From: JBOGCH01 sp051656645
GTDB lineage: Bacteria > Bacteroidota > Bacteroidia > Bacteroidales > Marinifilaceae
Direction: 5' to 3'
Assembly (NCBI GenBank): GCA_051656645.1
Contig: JBOGCH010000026.1
Span: 61,698 to 125,697 of the forward strand
DNA: 64,000 nucleotides
This document shows, piece by piece, positions 16,573 to 24,907 of this stretch (positions are counted from its first letter, which is position 1; the number at the start of each line of letters is the position of its first letter). Made by a program: the position numbers and the translations under genes. Under the pieces are notes generated by a model that was not told the origin of the DNA, did not search any database, and worked only from the letters and a program-made list of their open reading frames with translations.

Positions 16573-17673
16573 ATGGGATTACAATGTGGTATTGTTGGCT
16601 TACCAAATGTGGGTAAATCAACGTTATTCAACTGTTTAAGTAACGCTAAGGCGCAATCAGCAAACTTCCCGTTTTGTACCATTGAGCCTAACGTAGGAGT
16701 AATTACTGTGCCGGACGCACGTTTAAATAAACTTATTGAAATTGTACGTCCACAAAATGTGGTACCTGCAGTTGTAGAGATTGTAGATATAGCGGGGCTT
16801 GTAAAAGGTGCTAGTAAAGGAGAAGGATTAGGAAATAAATTCCTTTCAAATATACGCGAAACTGATGCTATTATTCACGTATTACGTTGTTTTGACGACA
16901 ATAACATCGTTCACGTTGAAGGTGGTGTTGACCCTGTTCGCGACAAAGAGGTAATCGATATTGAGCTTCAACTTAAAGACCTTGAAACGGTAGAAAACCG
17001 TTTACAAAAGGAAGAGAAGAAAGCTAAAACTGGTGGCGATCCTTATGCTAAAAAATTAGTAGAGGTTTTAAATCTTTACCGTGTAGCACTTGAACAAGGT
17101 AAATCGGCACGCGCAGTAGAGTTGGACGAGTCTCAACTAGAAGTAGCAAAAGATTTGCAATTACTTACAAACAAACCTATTCTTTATGTTTGTAATGTTG
17201 ACGAAGGTTCTGTTGTTAATGGAAACAAATACGTAGATGCAGTTATTGAAGCTGTAAAAAACGAGGATGCAGAAGTTGTTATCATTGGAGCAGGTATTGA
17301 GGCAGAAATTGCAGAACTTGAAACATTTGAAGAAAAACAGATGTTCCTAGACGATTTAGGACTTGAAGAAGCAGGTGTAAACAAGCTTATCCGTAAAGCA
17401 TACAATCTACTTAATCTTCAAACATACTTCACTGCCGGAGTAAAAGAGGTACGCGCTTGGACTTTCAAAAAAGGAATGAAAGCACCACAAACAGCTGGTA
17501 TCATCCACACCGACTTTGAAAAAGGATTTATCCGTGCTGAGGTTATCAAATTTGAGGATTTCGTTGAGCTAGGATCTGAGGCAAAATGTAAGGAAGCCGG
17601 AAAAATGAGCGTAGAAGGAAAAGAATATGTTGTTCAAGATGGCGACATGATGAATTTCCGTTTCAACGTATAA
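16573..17673 (+). CDS. ychF: Redox-regulated ATPase YchF (Obg family)
   Basis: A 366-residue cytosolic P-loop NTPase of the Obg family that prefers ATP and associates with ribosomes. The G1 motif is GLPNVGKST (9-17), followed by DIAGLVKGASKGEGLGNKFL (G3 region), the helical hairpin VENRLQKEEKKAKTGGDPYAKK, and a C-terminal TGS domain ending GKEYVVQDGDMMNFRFNV. Length matches the family. It has its own promoter and terminator. Confidence 0.97.
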   Translation: MGLQCGIVGLPNVGKSTLFNCLSNAKAQSANFPFCTIEPNVGVITVPDARLNKLIEIVRPQNVVPAVVEIVDIAGLVKGASKGEGLGNKFLSNIRETDAIIHVLRCFDDNNIVHVEGGVDPVRDKEVIDIELQLKDLETVENRLQKEEKKAKTGGDPYAKKLVEVLNLYRVALEQGKSARAVELDESQLEVAKDLQLLTNKPILYVCNVDEGSVVNGNKYVDAVIEAVKNEDAEVVIIGAGIEAEIAELETFEEKQMFLDDLGLEEAGVNKLIRKAYNLLNLQTYFTAGVKEVRAWTFKKGMKAPQTAGIIHTDFEKGFIRAEVIKFEDFVELGSEAKCKEAGKMSVEGKEYVVQDGDMMNFRFNV

Positions 17674-17678
17674 TATAT

Positions 17679-17712
17679 AAAAAAACGCTGCTTAAATAAG
17701 CAGCGTTTTTTT
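17679..17712. terminator. Bidirectional terminator between ychF and glpF
   Basis: AAACGCTGCTTA pairs with TAAGCAGCGTTT around AA, with an A-run on the left and a T-run on the right. It serves ychF and the convergent glpK-glpF operon. Confidence 0.9.
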
Positions 17713-17722
17713 ATTCTTCATA

Positions 17723-18472
17723 TTAGGCATAAAGCCCAACCCACCAATATATCAGTGTTGCAAAAGCAGCTCCAGCAAGCGGAGCAATAACAGGCACCCA
17801 ACTGTATCCCCAATCACTACCGCCTTTACCGGCAATTGGCAATATTTGGTGCATTATTCTTGGTCCCAAATCCCTAGCAGGATTAATTGCATAACCGGTA
17901 GTTCCGCCTAAGGATAAACCAATAACCCATACAATAAATGCTACCGGAATAGCTCCAAGGGATCCTAAACCGATAGGCACCTCTGTCGATGTACTTGCAT
18001 CTACAAATGAGCCTCCAGCAATGTAATAAACACCAAACATAAGTACAAACGTACCTATTAACTCACAGAAAAAGTTACGTGGTATATTACGTATTGCCGG
18101 TCCTGTACAGAAAATAGCCAACTTTGCACCTGGATCATCACTAATCGCAAAATGATCATGGTAAAACATCCAAACTAGAAGTGCTCCTAACATGGCTCCT
18201 GCCAATTGTGCAACAATGTAAGGAATTACGTCACACCATGGAAACATTCCAGAAATAGCAAAACCAAATGTAATGGCAGGATTTAAGTGCGCTCCGCTAT
18301 ACGGACCTGCAACAACTACACCAACAAAAACGGCAAGCGCCCATGCTGTTGCAATGGATATTATTCCGCCACCATTTCCTTTGGTGCCTTTTAGTAACAT
18401 ATTTGCTACAACGCCGTCACCTAATAGAATAAGCAACATTGTTCCTATTAATTCAGCTACAAACGGTGTCAT
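17723..18472 (-). CDS. glpF: Glycerol uptake facilitator (MIP/aquaglyceroporin)
   Basis: A 249-residue inner-membrane channel of the major intrinsic protein family. Two half-helix motifs are present: AHLNPAITFG and YAINPARDLGPR. The Asp after the second NPA motif (NPARD) is typical of glycerol-conducting members rather than strict water channels. Six membrane segments are visible. The ATG comes one base after the glpK stop, so translation is probably coupled. Its partner would phosphorylate incoming glycerol. Confidence 0.94.
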   Translation of the reverse strand: MTPFVAELIGTMLLILLGDGVVANMLLKGTKGNGGGIISIATAWALAVFVGVVVAGPYSGAHLNPAITFGFAISGMFPWCDVIPYIVAQLAGAMLGALLVWMFYHDHFAISDDPGAKLAIFCTGPAIRNIPRNFFCELIGTFVLMFGVYYIAGGSFVDASTSTEVPIGLGSLGAIPVAFIVWVIGLSLGGTTGYAINPARDLGPRIMHQILPIAGKGGSDWGYSWVPVIAPLAGAAFATLIYWWVGLYA

Positions 18473-18473
18473 A

Positions 18474-20021
18474 TTATGAACGTTTTTTAGTTTCTAATAT
18501 CTCATTCTCTTTTTCCTCTTCCTCATCAACCCAGTGTCTAGCACGCTCAACAGCTTTATGCCAGCCTTTTAGCAATTGTTTCACATGCATTGCACTATCC
18601 TCTGGTTCAAATACTCGGTCAATACTCCACTGATTTTGGAGTTCATCCGTACTCTTCCAATAACCTACAGCCAATCCGGCCAAATAGGCTGCACCAAGCG
18701 CAGTGGTTTCCAGTACTTTTGGACGTATAACGCGAATTCCGCATATATTACTCTGAAACTGCACCAAGAAGTTATTAGCAACAGCTCCACCGTCAATACG
18801 CAAATCTTGCGGTTTCTTTTTAACGTCTTGCTCCATTGCATTCAATACATCATATACTTGGAAACATATACCTTCAATAGCAGCACGTACAATATGAGAC
18901 GGCGTGGTTCCGCGCGTTAATCCAAGAATAGCTCCGCGCGCATATTGATCCCAATAAGGTGCACCCATTCCTGTTAAGGCAGGAACAAAAACAACTCCTC
19001 CCGAATCCGGAACAGAGGTTGCCATAGGCTCACTATCGGCCGAGTTTGCCAATAACTTTATACCATCTCTTAGCCATTGAATAACAGCTCCTCCAACAAA
19101 TACACTACCCTCAAGCGCATAGGTAACTTTTCCATTTACCTTCCATGCAACTGTCGATAATAAGTTATTTTTAGATGTTATAATTTCATTCCCAGTATTC
19201 ATTACCATAAAACATCCCGTTCCATAGGTTGTTTTTGTCATCCCAGGGTCCAAACATAACTGTCCAAACAGAGCAGCTTGCTGGTCACCTGCAACACCGG
19301 AAATTGGAATCTTAGATGAGAAAAGCGTAGTAGTTGTTTCACTATATACTTCACTACTTGCTTTTACCTCCGGCAACATAGAACGAGGAATGTCAAAAAG
19401 CTCAAGCAATTCATCATCCCACTTCATGTCTCGAATGTTAAACAGCATAGTCCGTGATGCGTTACTCACATCTGTTGCATGGCACTTTCCTTTGGTAAAC
19501 TTCCATATAAGCCAACTGTCAACTGTTCCAAAGCATAGTTCGCCTTTATTGGCACGCTCACGCGCACCCGGAACATTATCCAAAATCCACTTAATCTTAG
19601 TTGCCGAAAAGTATGCATCCAATATCAAACCCGTTTTTTCACGGATTTTATCGGCCAATCCTTTTTCTTTTAACTCATCGCAATATTCGGCTGTACGTCT
19701 GTCTTGCCACACAATTGCTCGATATATTGGTAGAGACGTATGTCTATCCCATACAATAGTTGTTTCACGCTGATTCGTAATACCAATACATGCAATATCG
19801 GCACCCGTAATATCAGCTTTTGCTATTGCTTCCGCCGCCACAGACGATTGCGTATACCAAATTTCATTGGGGTCATGTTCCACCCATCCTGCCTGAGGAA
19901 AATGTTGTTCAGTAGCTTTTTGAGATACAGCTATAATATTACCTGTATGATTAAAAAGAATTGCTCTAGAGGAGGTTGTTCCTTGATCAAGCGCTAAAAC
20001 ATATTTATTTGTCTCACTCAT
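18474..20021 (-). CDS. glpK: Glycerol kinase
   Basis: GlpK phosphorylates glycerol to glycerol-3-phosphate with ATP. The 515-residue FGGY-family protein has the N-terminal phosphate-binding motif ALDQGTTSSRAILF, the WVEHDPNEIW and NQRETT motifs, GDQQAALFGQ, and the second FGGY signature region (DGGAVANNFLVQFQSNI). It leads the glpK-glpF operon. No glycerol-3-phosphate dehydrogenase or GlpR-type regulator lies nearby. A TGTAAACGTTTAAG palindrome (about 20028-20041) just before the start could be an operator. Confidence 0.97.
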   Translation of the reverse strand: MSETNKYVLALDQGTTSSRAILFNHTGNIIAVSQKATEQHFPQAGWVEHDPNEIWYTQSSVAAEAIAKADITGADIACIGITNQRETTIVWDRHTSLPIYRAIVWQDRRTAEYCDELKEKGLADKIREKTGLILDAYFSATKIKWILDNVPGARERANKGELCFGTVDSWLIWKFTKGKCHATDVSNASRTMLFNIRDMKWDDELLELFDIPRSMLPEVKASSEVYSETTTTLFSSKIPISGVAGDQQAALFGQLCLDPGMTKTTYGTGCFMVMNTGNEIITSKNNLLSTVAWKVNGKVTYALEGSVFVGGAVIQWLRDGIKLLANSADSEPMATSVPDSGGVVFVPALTGMGAPYWDQYARGAILGLTRGTTPSHIVRAAIEGICFQVYDVLNAMEQDVKKKPQDLRIDGGAVANNFLVQFQSNICGIRVIRPKVLETTALGAAYLAGLAVGYWKSTDELQNQWSIDRVFEPEDSAMHVKQLLKGWHKAVERARHWVDEEEEKENEILETKKRS

Positions 20022-20111
20022 AATGCTTGTAAACGTTTAAGAATTACACATAGTATAAATATAACTTAAACATTTACGCAATTATCTACAAAGTGTTTCT
20101 AAAGTATAGGC

Positions 20112-20166
20112 TTTTATCCTCTACTAAGAGGATAAAAAAAGAACTAATCCTTACGGACTAGTTCTT
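20112..20166 (-). terminator. Double hairpin terminator after the lytic transglycosylase gene
   Basis: The first hairpin (about 20139-20166, AAGAACTA with TAGTTCTT) overlaps the stop codon at 20158 and is followed on the minus strand by seven T. A second hairpin (TTTTATCCTC/GAGGATAAAA, 20112-20137) comes next. Having the stop codon inside the stem is compact but workable. Confidence 0.75.
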
Positions 20167-21096
20167 GTATAATTCTTCCTTCTCCGGAATCTTGATTAAA
20201 TATTCTTTCTTGGACTTATTTCTCAGTTTATCCGATCGTAACCAAGGATTAAAGCGTTTCAGTGTCTTATAGCTTATTCCATGTTGCGTGGCAAATTCCG
20301 TTAAGTTATCAATAGAATGATTCACCTTTACTAACTTTACTTTTTCCTCCTTATAAGTTCTGTTTACATTAAAGTTATACAACGTAGGTTGCTCCATTAT
20401 TGCTTTTAAGGCTACAATTCTATAAATATATCTATTGGTCTCCTCCGCAAATAATATATCATAGAAGCTACTCTGTTTCTGGCTCTGCATTTGTCTACTC
20501 ACACGGCCCATCCCACCATTATAAGCGGCTGCAGCCAACGTCCATGAACCAAATTTCTTATATGCCGCTTTTAAATACTTTGCAGCAGCACGTGTAGAGG
20601 CTTCCACACTATAGCGCTCATCAACTTCATCGCCAACTTCAAGATCGTACTCCTTGCCTGTTGCTTTTAGAAATTGCCACACGCCAACTGCGCCGGCATA
20701 AGAAACGGCCAAGGGATTCAACTGACTCTCTATCACCGCCAGGTATTTGAAATCGTCCGGCACTCCCTCCTCTTTCAATATAGGCTCTATTATATTAAAC
20801 ATACGGGGAGAGTTTTTCAAAAGCTGTATGGTGTGCGAATGAAGATAGGTGTTAACAATTAACTCCTTCTTAAGCGCCTCATAAACATCAACTCTATGCA
20901 AAGGCATAACTTCGCCGGCCAGATTAGTTGTTTCAGGCACATATACCTCCGAACTACCATTGATATCAAAATTTACATCCTCCACTACCGATTCCGGTTG
21001 GGCCACCATTAACTGATGCCACATATACCCCACTGCACCTGCACTACTCAGCGAAATAATTACAGATAGTGCTACTATAATTTTTAATCCCCTCAT
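20158..21096 (-). CDS. Membrane-anchored lytic transglycosylase with LysM domain
   Basis: About 312 residues acting on peptidoglycan in the periplasm. An N-terminal hydrophobic segment (LKIIVALSVIISLSSAGAVGYMW) is a signal anchor. The SLT domain has catalytic Glu in LAVIESQLNPLAVSYAGAVGVWQF and the supporting AAAAYNGGMGRV motif. A C-terminal LysM (VNHSIDNLTEFATQHGISYKTLKRFN) binds glycan. I choose ATG 21096 because AAGGAGAA precedes it; the longer frame to 21132 would overlap the end of the MATE gene. It follows that gene directly, so the two may be co-transcribed. Confidence 0.9.
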   Translation of the reverse strand: MRGLKIIVALSVIISLSSAGAVGYMWHQLMVAQPESVVEDVNFDINGSSEVYVPETTNLAGEVMPLHRVDVYEALKKELIVNTYLHSHTIQLLKNSPRMFNIIEPILKEEGVPDDFKYLAVIESQLNPLAVSYAGAVGVWQFLKATGKEYDLEVGDEVDERYSVEASTRAAAKYLKAAYKKFGSWTLAAAAYNGGMGRVSRQMQSQKQSSFYDILFAEETNRYIYRIVALKAIMEQPTLYNFNVNRTYKEEKVKLVKVNHSIDNLTEFATQHGISYKTLKRFNPWLRSDKLRNKSKKEYLIKIPEKEELYKN

Positions 21097-21110
21097 ATCT
21101 TTTCTCCTTT

Positions 21111-22451
21111 CTAAATAACTTTTTTTCCCCATGGATACAATCGCATGAATAATACAGACAAAATAGTCATTGTCACTCCATACACCGCCTCACTTGCCCA
21201 AACCACAGCAACAGTTGCCTGCAAATAATTTGCAAAAAACCATATTGCACCTGTATAGGCCACCAAAACAAAGAATTCCACTATTAATGCCTGCAGTGTA
21301 TTGCCCGTACCTGAAATTGCTTCAAAATAAATCATTGCCGCAACCATACTCACAACACCCGCGCAAAGCACATACAATGCAGGTACACCTGCTGTAAGCA
21401 AAGCAACATCGTTGGTATAAATAGACAACACCTCATGCGGAAATAATAAAGCACCTCCCACAAGTGGCACAATAGTTGCAAAACTTAATGTGGTTATACG
21501 CCTTAATGTTGGTAATACTTCCGTTTGGCGTCCTGCACCAATCAAACGGCTCACCAAGGTGTTTGCGGTTGCTCCAAAAGCAAATACCGAAATTCCCAGT
21601 AGCATATACACGCTTCTAATTACACCCGATACCGCAATTGGTATTTCACCCAAATGTTCCACAAACATGAAAAATAGAAACCAAGTCCCAAACGAAAATA
21701 GTTTCTGTAACATGGTTGGAAAAGCAAGCTTAAAGATTGCGCTTATTAGCCACCCTTCAAATTTATGAAATGCCAACATAGAGTACCGTTTCAACGGTAA
21801 AAACATTAAAGTATAGCCAATAAAGAACACCAATGCACTAACCTCTGCTATTACTGAAGCTAGGGCTGCACCACCTATTCCCATTTCTGGAAATCCGTAA
21901 TGTCCAAAAATCAACAAATAGTCCAAAGCAATATTCACTACAGCCATCACAATGGTTGAGTATGTAATCACTTTAGTTGTTGATAAGCCTATATAGAAAT
22001 ATCTAAACAGATAATTAAAGCAAACAAAAATAATACCCCAATGCCTAAAGTGCATATACTCCAACGCACCGGCCAATATATTTGGCGACTTTATCACAGC
22101 TTCCAAAACGGGTGCTGTAGTAAAGTGTAGAATTGAAAATAATGCTGCCGATAATAGTGCTACAACCAGTACCCCATGGTGAAAAATAACACCAATTCGT
22201 TCTAATTTACCCTCACCCAAACGACGCGCTATTATAATTTGTACACCAATAGCAAATCCCCAAGCTAAAGTTCCATAAATAAAATAATAAATCCCGGCCA
22301 TCATGGATGCGCCAAGAGCTACAGCACTTACACGACCTAAAAACGCCGTATCCGTTAATGCAATTAACGTTTGTGCTAAATTTCCAAAAATAATAGGGTA
22401 TGCTATGGCTAATATTTCTCCTCTGCGTACACTACTCCTTACACCACTCAT
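21111..22451 (-). CDS. MATE-family multidrug/sodium antiporter
   Basis: A 446-residue inner-membrane exporter with about twelve hydrophobic segments and the internal duplication of the MATE fold. Typical stretches are IAYPIIFGNLAQTLIALTDTAFLGRVSAVALGASMMAG near the N terminus and IGAGRQTEVLPTLRRITTLSF in the second half. Substrates cannot be predicted. It stands between the outer-membrane barrel gene and the lytic transglycosylase on the same strand. Confidence 0.92.
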   Translation of the reverse strand: MSGVRSSVRRGEILAIAYPIIFGNLAQTLIALTDTAFLGRVSAVALGASMMAGIYYFIYGTLAWGFAIGVQIIIARRLGEGKLERIGVIFHHGVLVVALLSAALFSILHFTTAPVLEAVIKSPNILAGALEYMHFRHWGIIFVCFNYLFRYFYIGLSTTKVITYSTIVMAVVNIALDYLLIFGHYGFPEMGIGGAALASVIAEVSALVFFIGYTLMFLPLKRYSMLAFHKFEGWLISAIFKLAFPTMLQKLFSFGTWFLFFMFVEHLGEIPIAVSGVIRSVYMLLGISVFAFGATANTLVSRLIGAGRQTEVLPTLRRITTLSFATIVPLVGGALLFPHEVLSIYTNDVALLTAGVPALYVLCAGVVSMVAAMIYFEAISGTGNTLQALIVEFFVLVAYTGAIWFFANYLQATVAVVWASEAVYGVTMTILSVLFMRLYPWGKKVI

Positions 22452-22461
22452 ATCTTAATTC

Positions 22462-23649
22462 TTAAAATGCCTCTGTCATATTCATATAAAACAACCACTT
22501 CTCACCTTGTCCTTTACCTATATCAAACCTGAAGTTCTTTCGCGGCTGTAACTGTATTCTTAACCCCACACCGTAATTATACTTATAGGTATTCCAATCC
22601 ACAATAGGCTTGGTTCCCAATGTCCCGGTTCCAACCCAAGCCACTGCGCCAAATTTTGACCAAAATGCACCACGGTCATAATCCTCTTGGCTTCCAAACA
22701 TATGTCTATATTCCACAATAGCATAAGCCATTGTTTTATCTCTGTATTTTCCCCATATAAATCCGCGCAAATCATTTGGCGACCCAAACATTGGTAACGA
22801 CGTGTAAGGAACATCACCTACACTCATTTGGGACTTGGCAGTCCACGCTAATGTACTACGACGATTAAATACCTGTTCAAATTGTCTATACTCCAACTCA
22901 AACATTCCAAAGTTATTTTTACTTCCAAATGCTTTAGAGTAAGCCGTGGCCATACCACTTACAAACAATCCGGTAAATGGCGTAGCTACATCGTCACGCG
23001 TATCATACTGAACCATACCACCAATACCCACATCCATATACTTATTACCAAACTTCTGATAGTAGGCATCCTCCTTCATCCATTCGTTTATCTTATAGGA
23101 CCTGTTGTAATTTATATCAAATAAACCACCAACATAGAAATGAGGCTTTATTTCCCACACAAAACGTGGAAACAATTGGAAATTCTCTTTATGGAATTTC
23201 GTTGTTGAATCGCTTTGATAGTTTGCATCAATTTGTTTAAAACCTACCCCAAAAAAGTTGGTCGGCTCATTCCTATAGCCATAACGGGTATAAATTCTAA
23301 ATTTGTTTTCATTAAAGAACAATGCACCCGCACCGGCAACTACAAATGTCCCGTTTATAGAAACATTAAAACCAAATGGCAAAAACGAACGTTGACTGAT
23401 ACTATCGTTCTTATTTAATTTAAAAGTCATTAACATAGCTCCCCCTATTCCGGCCGATGCCTCTGGAGTGTATGACGGTCCGCCCAATATGGACATCCAA
23501 ACCTTTTTATGAGCCCGGATGGAGTCTCGACGCATTTGACGCTCAAATTGGCGTTGTTGTGACTCAGTTAATTTAACAGGAATAGAATCTTGCGCGAAAG
23601 CCGAAAAAGCCAAAAGCCCCATCAGCAGGAGTAGAAACATTTTTTTCAT
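22462..23649 (-). CDS. BamA/TamA-family outer-membrane beta-barrel protein
   Basis: A 395-residue protein with a signal peptide (MKKMFLLLLMGLLAFSAFA) and a C-terminal 16-strand-type barrel. Family marks are YDTRDDVATPFTGLFVSG and SLPMFGSPNDLRGFIWGKYRDKTMAYAIVEYRHMF, and the protein ends with a strand finishing in F. It lacks POTRA domains, so it is a short Omp85-like surface antigen (bacterial surface antigen D15 type), not BamA itself. The function is unknown. It stops 10 bases before the MATE gene. Confidence 0.85.
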   Translation of the reverse strand: MKKMFLLLLMGLLAFSAFAQDSIPVKLTESQQRQFERQMRRDSIRAHKKVWMSILGGPSYTPEASAGIGGAMLMTFKLNKNDSISQRSFLPFGFNVSINGTFVVAGAGALFFNENKFRIYTRYGYRNEPTNFFGVGFKQIDANYQSDSTTKFHKENFQLFPRFVWEIKPHFYVGGLFDINYNRSYKINEWMKEDAYYQKFGNKYMDVGIGGMVQYDTRDDVATPFTGLFVSGMATAYSKAFGSKNNFGMFELEYRQFEQVFNRRSTLAWTAKSQMSVGDVPYTSLPMFGSPNDLRGFIWGKYRDKTMAYAIVEYRHMFGSQEDYDRGAFWSKFGAVAWVGTGTLGTKPIVDWNTYKYNYGVGLRIQLQPRKNFRFDIGKGQGEKWLFYMNMTEAF

Positions 23650-23740
23650 TTGATCTCATTTTTATGTAAACGCCGGATGTTGTATAAATCCGGTATTAGG
23701 CTCAGCATTTTCCATGCCAAGTTCTTCTCAAATATCGTGA

Positions 23741-23771
23741 CAAAAATACACTAAAGAATTGATTCTTCAAC
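23741..23771 (-). promoter_or_regulatory. Predicted promoter of the Omp85-like gene
   Basis: On the minus strand GTTG (23768-23771) is followed after 19 bases by TATTTTTG (23741-23748). The leader would be about 85 bases. The rest of 23772-23971 shows nothing I recognise. Confidence 0.6.
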
Positions 23772-23971
23772 ATATAATTGCTCTAATTTAACACCTCTAT
23801 TTACGTCCATTACACCATTGAATGTTATATACATACCGCATAAATTGCATTAACTAGCCCTTTGTATCAGTATATCTATTACTATATCTTATTTCAATTT
23901 CTAAGTTGAGACGCTAGTTGACATTCCAATATATATTTTTAAAAACTGTATCTTAGAACAAGAAAAAACTA

Positions 23972-23979
23972 TAAATTTG
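23972..23979 (+). promoter_or_regulatory. -7 box of the yqeY promoter
   Basis: TAAATTTG matches TAnnTTTG, 47 bases before the yqeY ATG. Confidence 0.55.
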
Positions 23980-24025
23980 TTTATTCAAAGATGAAATAGC
24001 AAATCAACAAATAATAAATATCATT

Positions 24026-24475
24026 ATGAGTATCGAGGAACAAGTAAATAACGGCATTAAAGATGCCATGAAAGCAAAAGATAAAGTAACGCTTGAAACA
24101 TTACGTAATGTAAAAAAAGTAATTATTGAAGCAAAAACTAAACCGGGTGCGGCAGATACAGTTACTGATGAAGAATGTATCAAGATTATCCAAAAACTTG
24201 CTAAACAGGGAAAAGACTCTGCTTCTATCTTCACTACTCAAGGACGCGAGGATTTAGCAAGCGATGAATTGGCGCAAGTAGCCGTTTTAGAAACTTTTTT
24301 ACCTAAACAACTTTCTGAAGCTGAATTAACTGAAGCGTTAAAATCAATTATTGCTGAGTTAGGTGCCGAAGGTCCAAAGGATATGGGTAAAGTTATGGGT
24401 GCAGCCACAAAGCAACTTGCCGGTATTGCAGATGGTAAAGCTATCTCTGCGAAAGTAAAAGAACTTCTTGGATAA
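24026..24475 (+). CDS. GatB/YqeY domain protein
   Basis: A 149-residue soluble helical protein of the YqeY family, which shares the tail domain of the amidotransferase subunit GatB. Marks are MSIEEQVNNGIKDAMKAKDKVTLETLRNVKKVI, LAKQGKDSASIFTTQGREDLASDE and the C-terminal DMGKVMGAATKQLAGIADGKAISAKVKELL. A role in tRNA-dependent amidation is suggested by homology only. A 20-bp hairpin follows it. Confidence 0.93.
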   Translation: MSIEEQVNNGIKDAMKAKDKVTLETLRNVKKVIIEAKTKPGAADTVTDEECIKIIQKLAKQGKDSASIFTTQGREDLASDELAQVAVLETFLPKQLSEAELTEALKSIIAELGAEGPKDMGKVMGAATKQLAGIADGKAISAKVKELLG

Positions 24476-24496
24476 GTACTCCCGTATTTCTAATAC

Positions 24497-24542
24497 AAAG
24501 CAACATGCCCAATAACCAATGCGTTATTGGGCATGTTGCTTT
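24497..24542. terminator. 20-bp perfect hairpin after yqeY
   Basis: Bases 24497-24516 pair perfectly with 24523-24542 around a 6-base loop. The stem lies 22 bases after the yqeY stop, but no uninterrupted T-tract follows. Confidence 0.75.
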
Positions 24543-24609
24543 ATATTATATCAGATATTTGCAATGTCCGGGCCTCATTGAACCACTTGGCAGAGTGCTT
24601 TCCGCTAAG

Positions 24610-24716
24610 CCTTTTCTCAACTCCCTCTCCTCGCTATCTATATCCCATCTATATCCTATCTATACCCCAACTATATCCTTCCATTATCCCCAAGGAGATA
24701 TAGAAAGGGGAAAAGA
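24610..24716. repeat. Degenerate 11-base tandem/inverted repeat (element D)
   Basis: Units CTATATCCCAT (24638), CTATATCCTAT (24649), CTATACCCCAA (24660), CTATATCCTTC (24671) and CATTATCCCCA (24682) follow at an exact 11-base step. The next unit, AGGAGATATAG (24693), is close to their reverse complement, so the tract folds back on itself, and CCTTTTC near 24610 faces GAAAAG near 24711. It is the least symmetrical of the four elements and lies between two convergent genes. Confidence 0.7.
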
Positions 24717-24840
24717 AAAACTATGATACGCTATTTTTGCCTTTAGGCGGATATGAAACAAATAACTAATTACTGTAAAGTAAAAAGGATTATTCAATGT
24801 ACAGCATGAGAGAATTTCATGCATTTAATAAATGATTAGC

Positions 24841-24900
24841 TCTATATAATAAACAGTCCGGATTGGATAGTACTCCAACCCGGACTGTTTATTATATAGA
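24841..24900. terminator. 60-base near-perfect palindrome downstream of alaS
   Basis: Bases 24841-24861 pair perfectly with 24880-24900 (21 bp), and five more pairs follow after one mismatch. It starts 7 bases after the alaS stop. As with other long hairpins here there is no T-run on the minus strand. Confidence 0.75.
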
Positions 24901-24907
24901 TGTAATA

